40,562 nt of DNA from Chloroflexota bacterium (lineage in GTDB: Bacteria > Chloroflexota > Dormibacteria > Dormibacterales > Dormibacteraceae): positions 1-40,562 of the forward strand of contig VBEG01000035.1 in assembly GCA_005882115.1 (NCBI GenBank), given 5' to 3'. Made by a program: the position numbers and the translations under genes. The notes under the pieces were generated by a model. The model was given only the letters and a program-made list of their open reading frames with translations, was not told where the DNA came from and ran no database searches. Below, in pieces: positions 24,892-32,167 of the stretch; the stretch's first letter is position 1; every line of letters begins with the position of its first letter.

Positions 24892-25760
24892 GCGCGGTGG
24901 AGGCACGCCGGGCGGGTGCGGAAAAGCTGATCGTCGTCCCGTACAGCCGGGTTTCGCCGGCGGCGGTGGCTACCAACATGATCCTGATCCTGCTCGGCTC
25001 CTTCTTCCTGCTTCCGATGCTCTGGATGGTGTTCGCGTCCGTCGATTCGAACCCCGACTGGGCGATCAAGCTGCCGACGCCGACGCTGGCGAACTTTACG
25101 GACGTGCTCGGCCGCGCCGACGCGATCAGCTCTTTCCGCAGCAGCCTGATCCTGGCCGGCACGACGACCGTCGTCACGACCGTGCTCGCCGTGCTTGCCG
25201 CGTATCCGCTCTCGCGCATGCACATCCCGTTCAAGCGCGCGTTCATGCTGGCGATCCTCTTCGCGTCGGGCCTTCCGGTTTCGATGCTGATCGTGCCCGT
25301 CTACCAGATGTACGTGTACTTCGGCTGGCTCGACTCGCTCTACACAACGGCCCTATTCCTTGCCGCGAGCTCGCTCCCGTTTGCGATCTGGCTGATGAAG
25401 AACTTCATCGACGCGGTGCCCGCGGAGCTCGAACAAGCCGCCGCGATCGACGGCGCGAGCACGGCTCGCATCCTGCGTGAGCTCGTGCTGCCGTTGACGC
25501 TGCCCGGCATCGCGGTGACCGCGATCTACACGTTCATCAACGCCTGGGGAGCTTTCATCATCCCGTTCGTGCTGACGTACAGCCCCGACAATCAACCCGG
25601 CCCGGTCGAGATCTACAACTTCATGGGTTCGCACGGACTGTTCAAGTTCGGCGACCTGGCCGTCTTCTCGCTGTTGTTCTCGGTGCCCGTGATCGTCCTG
25701 TATCTGTTCATGTCGCGCTATTTCAGCGGCGCGTTCAACTTCGGCGGCGCGGTCAAGTAG
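24888..25760 (+). CDS. Carbohydrate ABC transporter permease (MalG/UgpE type)
   Basis: This second permease subunit of 290 residues has six helices and the EAA loop AELEQAAAIDGASTARILRELVLPLTLPGI (about residues 178-207). A late helix pair ends with a short basic C-terminus (YLFMSRYFSGAFNFGGAVK). The N-terminal helix follows a 30-residue cytoplasmic start. The ATG overlaps the previous stop. It should form the membrane channel together with the protein encoded at 23998-24891, fed by the lipoprotein at 27010. The next gene follows without any gap. Confidence 0.93.
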   Translation: MSAVEARRAGAEKLIVVPYSRVSPAAVATNMILILLGSFFLLPMLWMVFASVDSNPDWAIKLPTPTLANFTDVLGRADAISSFRSSLILAGTTTVVTTVLAVLAAYPLSRMHIPFKRAFMLAILFASGLPVSMLIVPVYQMYVYFGWLDSLYTTALFLAASSLPFAIWLMKNFIDAVPAELEQAAAIDGASTARILRELVLPLTLPGIAVTAIYTFINAWGAFIIPFVLTYSPDNQPGPVEIYNFMGSHGLFKFGDLAVFSLLFSVPVIVLYLFMSRYFSGAFNFGGAVK

Positions 25761-26996
25761 ATGCTCAGCGAAGTGCGCTTCGAGGGCGTGCACAAGATCT
25801 TCGGCACCGAGACGGCCGTCGAGGATCTCAACCTCCGGGTGAACGCAGGCGAGTTCCTCGTCCTGGTCGGTCCGTCCGGTTGCGGCAAGACGACCACGCT
25901 GCGCATGCTGGCGGGCCTCGAGCGCCCCTCGTACGGGCGAATCCTGATCGGCGACAAGCTCGTGAACAACGTCTCACCGCGGTTTCGTGACGTGGCGATG
26001 GTCTTCCAGAGCTACGCCCTCTACCCGCACATGAACGTGTACGACAACCTGGCGTTCGGCATGCGCGCGCGGGGGGCGGCCGGCAGCGTCATCGCGCAGC
26101 GCGTCAAGGAGACCGCCGAGGTGCTCGGGCTTGCCCAGCTGATGAAACGCCGTCCCTCAGAGCTCTCCGGCGGCCAGCGGCAGCGCGTCGCGCTTGGCCG
26201 CGCGCTGATCCGCCAACCGCAGGTCTTCCTCATGGACGAGCCACTCTCCAACCTCGACGCAGGCCTTCGCGTGCAGATGCGAGCGGAGCTGAGCCGGCTG
26301 CATGAGCGCTTTCGGGTCACGACCCTGTACGTGACACACGACCAGGTCGAGGCGATGACCATGGGCGACCGGATCGCGGTCATGAACAGCGGCCGGCTGC
26401 AGCAGGTCGACGCCCCCGAGACCCTGTACGACAACCCCGCCAACATCTTTGTCGCCGGGTTCATCGGGTCGCCGCGTATGAACTTCGTCCGGGGCAGCCT
26501 GACGACGACGCGGGGCGTGGCGGCCGTCGAGTTTCTCGGCGTCACGACCCCGCTCAGCTCGCGCGCGAAGCTGACCGCGGAGGCCGCCGACGGTGCGGTG
26601 ACTGTGGGGCTGAGACCAGAAGACCTCATGTGGCGGCGTGCCGCACCACCCGAGAGCACGCTGACTCTCAGCGCCGAGGTGGACGTCGTCGAGCCGATGG
26701 GCCACGAGGCCTACGTGACCGCAGTGTGCGCAGGCGAAACGGTCACGTCTCGGTTTCCACCGCGGTCCGGCGTGCGGACGCGAGACCGCATCGAGCTCGC
26801 ATTGAATCCTGCGCGGCTTCATCTCTTCGACGCCCGGTCGGGGAACACCATCCTCCAACGGCCAGTGGCCGGCGGAGCCGAGCTTCCGAGATCCGTGGGG
26901 GAGGCGCGGGTCGACGAATCGGAGGAAGGGCGATCGGAGCGTCAACGCGAACCTCACACGCGGAGTGCGCAATCGAGAGCAGAAGAAATTTCATGA
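25761..26996 (+). CDS. Carbohydrate ABC transporter ATPase (MalK/UgpC/MsmX type)
   Basis: This 411-residue ATPase powers the permease pair. Walker A is GPSGCGKTT (37-45), the Q-loop MVFQSYALYPHMNVYDNLAFGM, the signature LSGGQRQRVALGRAL (about 135), Walker B VFLMDEPLSNLD and the H-loop TLYVTHDQVEAM. After about residue 235 it has the extra OB/TOBE domain of the MalK group (VGLRPEDLMW; AEVDVVEPMGHEAYV). The C-terminal 50 residues after FDARSG are unusually long and charged, with no recognised fold. The ATG directly follows the stop of the second permease. Unlike many Gram-positive sugar importers, this cluster encodes its own ATPase. Confidence 0.93.
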   Translation: MLSEVRFEGVHKIFGTETAVEDLNLRVNAGEFLVLVGPSGCGKTTTLRMLAGLERPSYGRILIGDKLVNNVSPRFRDVAMVFQSYALYPHMNVYDNLAFGMRARGAAGSVIAQRVKETAEVLGLAQLMKRRPSELSGGQRQRVALGRALIRQPQVFLMDEPLSNLDAGLRVQMRAELSRLHERFRVTTLYVTHDQVEAMTMGDRIAVMNSGRLQQVDAPETLYDNPANIFVAGFIGSPRMNFVRGSLTTTRGVAAVEFLGVTTPLSSRAKLTAEAADGAVTVGLRPEDLMWRRAAPPESTLTLSAEVDVVEPMGHEAYVTAVCAGETVTSRFPPRSGVRTRDRIELALNPARLHLFDARSGNTILQRPVAGGAELPRSVGEARVDESEEGRSERQREPHTRSAQSRAEEIS

Positions 26997-27009
26997 GGAG
27001 GTAACGCAG

Positions 27010-28410
27010 TTGAGGATTTCTGGCCATCGATTCGGAGTGTGGACGGCCCTGCTGACGTTCACAGCGGCGCTTGTCGCGGCGTGCGGCGGCGGCACAAACA
27101 ACACCGCCACGACCGACGATATGAAGGGGACCATCACGGTCGCCTACTCGACCACCTACGTCTTCGATTCCGACGACCAGTCCGTGATCTGGTGGGACAA
27201 GGTGAAGAAGGAGTTCGAGCAGCAGTACCCGAACGCCAAGCTCAACCTGCAAGGGTTCAACGGCACGGACGTCGACCTGGTCAACAAGGTGGCGCTCGAG
27301 TACAAGAACCCGTCGACCACGCCTGACGTTTTCATGCTTCCCACCGGTTACGTAGGGCAGTGGGTCGGCTCGGACTATCTGCTGCCGCTCGACTCGTTCG
27401 TCAACGACTCGACCAAGGCACCGTTCTGGGCGTCGTTCCCGAAGGTCATCCAGGACGAGAGCAAGATCAACGGCAAGGTTTACGCCGTCAACACCGGCGA
27501 GAACAACTCGGCGCTCTACTACAACACCTCCATGCTGCAGAAAGCGGGCGTGACCGTCCCCTGGCAGCCCAAGAACTGGGATGACCTGCTCGCTGCTGCG
27601 CGAGCTGTCAAGGCGAGTGGGCAGAAAGTGGTGGCGTTCTGGGCTCCGGCCGGCACCAGCGCCGGCGCCGGAGGGGTCCTCCAGGGCAGCGCCAACATGG
27701 TCTACGCGTCGTCGACGCCGACGATCTACGACTACGACAAGAAGAAGTGGGTCGTCGACAGCCCCGGACTGCGTGAGGTCATGCAGTTCTACAAGACCGT
27801 CTACTCGGAGCACCTCGGAGGCTCGACCTCGGACCTGTTCTCCCCGAAAGCGGTGGGCCGGCCGGTCGTTCTCCTGAAGGACCACCAGATGGCGATCGCC
27901 ATCGGTTCGAACTGGTTCGCCGACGCGTGGACCGAGCAGAACCGGCACTGGGCGACCGCCGCTCAGGAGGCGAGCGCCGTGCCGATTCCAACCTCCAAGG
28001 GGCAGGCCCCCGGCACCGCGAGCACGCTCGGCGGGTGGGCAGTCGCCGTCTCCAAGGCGACCAAGCACCCTCAGCTTTCATGGGGTCTGATCAAAATCAT
28101 GGAGGCCGACGACAACCAGGTCTTCATCGCCAACCGCGCGGGTTTCGTCCCACCGAGCCAGACCGTCGCCAAGTCCGACGGGTTCCTGAACTACGCGCCG
28201 CCGTTCAACAAGGCGTTCGGCGACGCGTTGCCGAACTCGAAGCCAATGCCGTCGGAGCAGGAGGGGTATCCCGCCTATGTCCAGGGCATCGGGCAGGCGA
28301 CGGGTCAGATCGCAACCGATCCCAACACCTCGGTCGACCAGGCCATCAAAATCCTGCATGACACGATGGCCAACCAGGTCGGCGCAGGTAACGTCGAAAC
28401 TCTCACCTAA
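27010..28410 (+). CDS. Carbohydrate-binding lipoprotein of the ABC transporter
   Basis: This 466-residue solute-binding lipoprotein of the extracellular family 1 type has a signal peptide ending in a lipobox, with Cys25 in ALVAACGGGTNN. The mature part shows MKGTITVAYSTTYVFDSDDQSVIWWDKVKKEFEQQYPNAKL, NKVALEYKNPSTTPDVFMLPTGYVGQWVGSDYLLPL and GGWAVAVSKATKHPQLSWGLIKIM, the usual order of this family. The TTG start at 27010 is supported by GAGGAGG (26995-27001), 8 bp upstream and overlapping the ATPase stop. The open frame starts 15 codons earlier, but that reading lies inside the ATPase gene. The ligand is probably an inositol, an inositol derivative or a sugar acid, by context only. Confidence 0.93.
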   Translation: MRISGHRFGVWTALLTFTAALVAACGGGTNNTATTDDMKGTITVAYSTTYVFDSDDQSVIWWDKVKKEFEQQYPNAKLNLQGFNGTDVDLVNKVALEYKNPSTTPDVFMLPTGYVGQWVGSDYLLPLDSFVNDSTKAPFWASFPKVIQDESKINGKVYAVNTGENNSALYYNTSMLQKAGVTVPWQPKNWDDLLAAARAVKASGQKVVAFWAPAGTSAGAGGVLQGSANMVYASSTPTIYDYDKKKWVVDSPGLREVMQFYKTVYSEHLGGSTSDLFSPKAVGRPVVLLKDHQMAIAIGSNWFADAWTEQNRHWATAAQEASAVPIPTSKGQAPGTASTLGGWAVAVSKATKHPQLSWGLIKIMEADDNQVFIANRAGFVPPSQTVAKSDGFLNYAPPFNKAFGDALPNSKPMPSEQEGYPAYVQGIGQATGQIATDPNTSVDQAIKILHDTMANQVGAGNVETLT

Positions 28411-28421
28411 CGACACGCCAG

Positions 28422-28449
28422 GGCAGGGCGGAGACACCTCCGCCCTGCC
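28422..28449 (+). other. Intercistronic stem-loop after the binding-protein gene
   Basis: A perfect 12-bp stem (GGCAGGGCGGAG at 28422-28433 with CTCCGCCCTGCC at 28438-28449) has a 4-nt ACAC loop. No T-tract follows, so it is not a standard terminator. Stem-loops after binding-protein genes often protect the upstream mRNA and raise binding-protein yield relative to later genes. Confidence 0.7.
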
Positions 28450-28480
28450 GCACCATCCTGAAAAGCGAGGACTTCAACCC

Positions 28481-29602
28481 ATGTATTCCGGCCCCGTCAT
28501 CGACTGCGACGTCCACCACGCCCGGAACACCGACGCCGAGCTGATCGAGTACCTGTCTCCGGGCTGGCGTCAGTACGTGACGGATCGCGGACCCGCCGGC
28601 AACGTGCCACTCGCGGTGCAGGACGGCCTCCCGAACCCGCACGGTTTCATGCGGGCCGACACGTATCCGAAGGGGGGCGGCGAACCTGGCTCCGACTACG
28701 CGACGATGCGCGACCAGCTGCTCGCCGCGTCAGACGTCCGGCGCGTCATCCTGACGTTCGGCGACGACAGTCACGTCGCAGGTCACCACAACCCTTACTT
28801 CGCCTCCGAGCTTGCCCGTGCAATGAACGACTGGAGCGTCGAGCGCTGGCTGAGCCAGGACCGGCGCCTCTTGTCTTCGATCATGGTCGGCAGCCAGCTG
28901 CCCGATGTGGCCGCGGCTGAGGTCCGGCGCCATGCGGAGAACCCGGGGATGGTACAGGTCATGCTGGTCGACAACCCGTTCAATCGCGGCTTTGGCCACC
29001 CGGTGTTTCATCCCATCTACGCGGCTGCGGAGGAAACCGGGCGCCCGGTGGCCATACACGGCGGGGCTGGAGGCTGGGCCAACCCGCCGAGCACCGGAGG
29101 CGGCAGCGTAAGCACGTATTTCGAGACCCACGTGCTCTGGCCGCAGGCGATCCAGACCCACCTCGTCAGCTTCATCGCGCACGGCGTCTTCGAGAAATAT
29201 CCACGGCTGCGAGTCGTGCTCGTCGAAGGTGGATCGGCGTGGATCCCGAGCCTCCTCTGGCGATTCGACACCGAGTACAAGGGCCTGCGTCGCGAGGTGC
29301 CGTGGCTGAAGCGCCTGCCGAGCGAGTACTTCGCGAGCCACGTCTGGGTGACGACGCAGCCGCTCGAGATCTCTCCGCAGAAAGAGAATGTTGTGGAGCT
29401 GCTGCGCTCGATGAGTCTCGAAGACCGGCTCGTCTATTCGTCCGACTACCCGCACTGGGACGCGGACGAGATCGACTACCTATCGACCCGGTTGCCGTCG
29501 GACTGGCATCGCCGGATCTTTTTCGAGAACGCGTGTCGGCTCTACGGCTGGAAGGAGGAGGACCTTGCGCCGCCCCGCGAAGCGGTTCGGGAGTCGGCAT
29601 GA
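28481..29602 (+). CDS. Amidohydrolase-2 family (PF04909-type) metal hydrolase
   Basis: This 373-residue TIM-barrel metal-dependent hydrolase or decarboxylase has the N-terminal metal motif as VIDCDVHH (residues 6-13), a central HGGAGGWANPP and HLVSFIAHGVFEKYPRLRVVLVEGGSAWIPSLLWRFD, and the late aspartate in VYSSDYPHWDAD. These correspond to the DxH, His, His and Asp ligands of the ACMSD/amidohydrolase-2 family. The ATG at 28481 follows GCGAGGAC; open codons before it lie in the binding-protein gene. It overlaps the Rieske gene as ATGA. Such enzymes act on cyclic or lactone-like substrates, so a ring or lactone opening step is possible here, but the substrate is unknown. Confidence 0.85.
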   Translation: MYSGPVIDCDVHHARNTDAELIEYLSPGWRQYVTDRGPAGNVPLAVQDGLPNPHGFMRADTYPKGGGEPGSDYATMRDQLLAASDVRRVILTFGDDSHVAGHHNPYFASELARAMNDWSVERWLSQDRRLLSSIMVGSQLPDVAAAEVRRHAENPGMVQVMLVDNPFNRGFGHPVFHPIYAAAEETGRPVAIHGGAGGWANPPSTGGGSVSTYFETHVLWPQAIQTHLVSFIAHGVFEKYPRLRVVLVEGGSAWIPSLLWRFDTEYKGLRREVPWLKRLPSEYFASHVWVTTQPLEISPQKENVVELLRSMSLEDRLVYSSDYPHWDADEIDYLSTRLPSDWHRRIFFENACRLYGWKEEDLAPPREAVRESA

Positions 29603-29961
29603 GGGTGGACGTCGGACCCGTCAGCGATTTCGAAGACCACCGGGTGCGCATCGTCAATGCCGGCGACCTCGAGGTCGGCGTGCTGCGATGGCGCGATCGC
29701 TTCTTTGCGATCCACAACCGCTGCCCGCATCAGAAAGGCCCCGTGTGTCTCGGCATCGTGAGCGGTCGCCTCGGCGGCGCGGCGCCGGGCTCGATGGAAG
29801 TAGACGAGGAGACCCCCGTGCTCGCATGCCCATGGCACGGCTGGGAGTTCGAGTTGGAGCGAGGCCGCGCGTTGTGGGACAAAAGTTACGCCGTGAAGGT
29901 TCTGCCGGTCAGCATCGAATCGGGTCGCGTCTTGCTGGAGGTCGGGCGCAGCCGGGATTAG
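29599..29961 (+). CDS. Stand-alone Rieske [2Fe-2S] protein
   Basis: This 120-residue soluble Rieske ferredoxin-like protein has cluster ligands in RCPHQKGPVCLG and in VLACPWHGWEFEL (Cys-x-His and Cys-x-x-His). A 32-residue linker separates the two boxes, as I recall for one NirD-like subgroup. No transmembrane segment or Tat signal precedes it, and no oxygenase subunit is nearby. The ATG overlaps the amidohydrolase stop, so the two proteins should be made in step. Its role may be electron transfer to an unseen oxygenase or a regulatory cluster. Its 3' end overlaps the convergent enolase-family gene by 4 bp. Confidence 0.88.
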   Translation: MRVDVGPVSDFEDHRVRIVNAGDLEVGVLRWRDRFFAIHNRCPHQKGPVCLGIVSGRLGGAAPGSMEVDEETPVLACPWHGWEFELERGRALWDKSYAVKVLPVSIESGRVLLEVGRSRD

Positions 29962-31118
29962 TCCCGGGCGGTGACGGTGTGCGTGCTCACCGTGTAGCGC
30001 GCGATGCGCTCCTCATCCAGCACGAGGCCGAAGCCAGGCCGGTCGGGCACACGAACAACGCCGTCGCTGTCGATCGTCAGCGGCTCGAGGAGCATCTGGT
30101 CACGGGCCGCGGCGGTGAAGCCGCTGGGCGGATCGTGCGGGAACTCGAGGAACGGACAGTTGGGGATCGCGGCGGCCAGGTGCAGGTTGGCCATCAGCCC
30201 GATGCCGTTGCCCCACGTGTGTGGCGCGAGCTCGAGTCCCGCCACCTCGGCCAGCGCCGCGATCTTCCTCATCTGGCCCACGCCCTCTGACAGCAGCGCG
30301 TCTGGCTGCAGGATGTCGTAGCACCCGCGGTCGATCAGCAGCTTGAACTCGTGCAGGCCATGGTTGTCCTCGCCGCCCGCGATCGGCAATGTGTCGAGTT
30401 TGTCGCGAAGGCGACGCAGACCGTCGTAGTCGTGGCGTGGCAAAGGCTCTTCGAGCCAGCGCACGCCCATGCGCTGCAGCTCGCGAGCGACAGTCAGAGC
30501 GATCGGAAAACCCCACATGCGATGGCCGCCGTGGCCGGGCTCTACGCCCGCCTGGTTGGCGTCGACCATGATGTCGATGCGGTCGCCGACGGCCGCACGA
30601 ACGGCTTCGACGACCTTGAGGTCCTCGCGCGGATCGGGAAGATGAAAACGAAACTTGACCGCGCGGTAGCCCTCCCCGAGCATTCGCTGCACGTCTTCGA
30701 CGCGACGTTCCGGGGAGCGGACCTCCGCGGTCGCGCAGTAAGCCGTCACGCCGTCTGAACAGCCTCCCCACAGCTTTGCGACGGGAAGGTTCGCCGCCTT
30801 GCCGACGATGTCCCAGAGAGGCATCTCCATGCAGTAGACCGGCGCGCCGAGGATCTCGGTGTCGCGCAGGATGGGCACCAGCCGCTCGACGTACATCGGA
30901 TCCTCGCCGATGAAGTAAGGCGCCACGAATCGCTCGATCGTCACCGCGGCTTCGGGGCCCGCATGCGCGGCTCCAAGGCCGGTCAACCCTGCGTCGGTCC
31001 CCACCTCGATCAGGACCATCAGGAGGTCCGGCTGGTTGCGACCCCGCGCCCAGGCCGGGTGGAACTCACGTTCGAGCGGGAAGTCGACCACTCGGCAGGT
31101 GATGCGCTCGATCTTCAT
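29958..31118 (-). CDS. Enolase-superfamily (mandelate racemase type) enzyme 1
   Basis: This 386-residue protein has an N-terminal capping domain and a barrel with the mandelate racemase set of residues: the Lys-x-Arg pair in AVKFRFH, Asp in IMVDANQAG, Glu in WLEEPLPRHDY, Glu in IAGGEDNHGLHEF and the His of APHTWGNG. This arrangement fits an acid-sugar dehydratase that turns an aldonate or aldarate into a 2-keto-3-deoxy acid. The ATG at 31118 overlaps the stop of the TIM-barrel gene as TGATG; upstream open codons belong to that gene. It is a paralogue of the protein encoded at 32168-33334. The sequence does not reveal which sugar acid is used. Confidence 0.88.
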   Translation of the reverse strand: MKIERITCRVVDFPLEREFHPAWARGRNQPDLLMVLIEVGTDAGLTGLGAAHAGPEAAVTIERFVAPYFIGEDPMYVERLVPILRDTEILGAPVYCMEMPLWDIVGKAANLPVAKLWGGCSDGVTAYCATAEVRSPERRVEDVQRMLGEGYRAVKFRFHLPDPREDLKVVEAVRAAVGDRIDIMVDANQAGVEPGHGGHRMWGFPIALTVARELQRMGVRWLEEPLPRHDYDGLRRLRDKLDTLPIAGGEDNHGLHEFKLLIDRGCYDILQPDALLSEGVGQMRKIAALAEVAGLELAPHTWGNGIGLMANLHLAAAIPNCPFLEFPHDPPSGFTAAARDQMLLEPLTIDSDGVVRVPDRPGFGLVLDEERIARYTVSTHTVTARD

Positions 31119-32086
31119 CAGATCACCGACGACAGGAAGCGCGCCGACTCGAGGATCGACTCCTCGACCAGTACGAAGGGATCCTCGTACTCGATGCTGA
31201 TGGTTCCGGAAAATCCCTTGTCGCGCAGCAGGCCGACGAATTTGGCCCACCATTCCTTGTCATGGCCGCGCCCTACCGTGGCGAAGTTCCACGGCATCTC
31301 GTCCGGTGGATTGGGCCATCGGCAGTCCAGCATGCCGTTGAGCGCGAGTCGCTCCGCATGGAGAGTCGTGTCCTTGCCGTGCGCGTGCCCGATGCGATCA
31401 CCGATTGCCTCCACCAGCGCGAGCGGGTCCATCGACTGCCAGAAGAAGTGGCTGGGATCGAGATTGACGCCGAGGTTGGCGCCAAGATGGCGGGCGCGGG
31501 TGAAGGTCTCGAAGTTGAAGACGTACGTACCCGGGTGAAGCTCGAAGCAGATCAAGAGGTCCGGATGCTCGCGCCTCGCGAACTCCGAGATCTCGAGCCA
31601 GTACGGTGCTACGCGCTCTCGCCACTGCCAGTCGGCGATCCGCTCGAGGTCCGGCAGCCACCCGCCGCCTGAGAAGTGGGGGGCGGAGCGGTCGGACGCA
31701 GCCGCCCCGGGACAGCCCGACATGGCAACGATCCGGTCGATGCCAAGCTCGGCCGCCAGCCGGATCGCCTGCCGGAGATCCGCATCGTGCCGGCGCGCCT
31801 CGTCGGGATTCGGGTGTAGCGGGTTGCCCGACACGTTGAGGGCCGAGATGCCCAGTCCCGCGTCGTCGATTGGTTTGCGCCAGGCGGCCGCGGCGCCGGC
31901 GTGCCCGACGAGCTCCGCCGGCCGGCAGTGCGGCGCCGGCGAGTAGCCGCCTACGCCGATCTCCAGGTCCCGGATGAGGCCGGTCCGGGCCACCCACTCG
32001 ACGACTTTGCCAAGGGCGCGGTCGGGCAGGGCGTCGGTCAGCAGCCCAATTCGGAGTTCGTGATTGGAGCGTTCCAATTCCGCCAC
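31118..32086 (-). CDS. Sugar isomerase/epimerase-type TIM-barrel protein 2
   Basis: This paralogue of the protein encoded at 14249-15208 has up to 322 residues. The metal-site segments are LICFELHPGTYVFN, VNLDPSHFFW, GHAHGKDTT and ISIEYEDPFVLVEE. GVGGYSPAPHC and NVSGNPLHPNPDEARRHDADLRQA are also shared with the first copy. The start is uncertain. A GTG at 32086 lies directly after the predicted -10 box and operator F falls within codons 4-8, so the true start is perhaps the TTG at 32077 or leaderless initiation. It is coupled to the enolase-family gene downstream (TGATG). The pairing suggests two consecutive steps, for example epimerisation and dehydration of a polyhydroxy acid or cyclitol. 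Confidence 0.75.
   Translation of the reverse strand: MAELERSNHELRIGLLTDALPDRALGKVVEWVARTGLIRDLEIGVGGYSPAPHCRPAELVGHAGAAAAWRKPIDDAGLGISALNVSGNPLHPNPDEARRHDADLRQAIRLAAELGIDRIVAMSGCPGAAASDRSAPHFSGGGWLPDLERIADWQWRERVAPYWLEISEFARREHPDLLICFELHPGTYVFNFETFTRARHLGANLGVNLDPSHFFWQSMDPLALVEAIGDRIGHAHGKDTTLHAERLALNGMLDCRWPNPPDEMPWNFATVGRGHDKEWWAKFVGLLRDKGFSGTISIEYEDPFVLVEESILESARFLSSVI
32065..32076 (-). promoter_or_regulatory. Operator F (TIM-barrel 2 operon)
   Basis: The plus strand reads TGGAGCGTTCCA; in gene direction it is TGGAACGCTCCA, the same variant as at 9973-9984 and 23937-23948. It starts 10 bp after the -10 box and lies at the very 5' end of the reading frame. Confidence 0.75.
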
Positions 32087-32115
32087 AACGTATGGCCCGC
32101 CGGCGGGTTTGTCAA
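32087..32115 (-). promoter_or_regulatory. Promoter of the TIM-barrel 2/enolase 1 operon
   Basis: TTGACA (32115-32110) and TACGTT (32092-32087) are separated by exactly 17 bp on the minus strand. The expected transcription start (about 32080) is just after the GTG at 32086, which argues against that codon being the translation start. Confidence 0.7.
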
Positions 32116-32167
32116 CGGTTCCTTCTTCCCCCTGGGGTGGAGGGCCACGGCGAGGGGCGTGGAGCTG

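Noticed and set aside
32126-32162. A possible third copy of the double-hairpin repeat
   Set aside because: The first hairpin is only partly preserved and the tail differs, so I could not call it a confident repeat copy.
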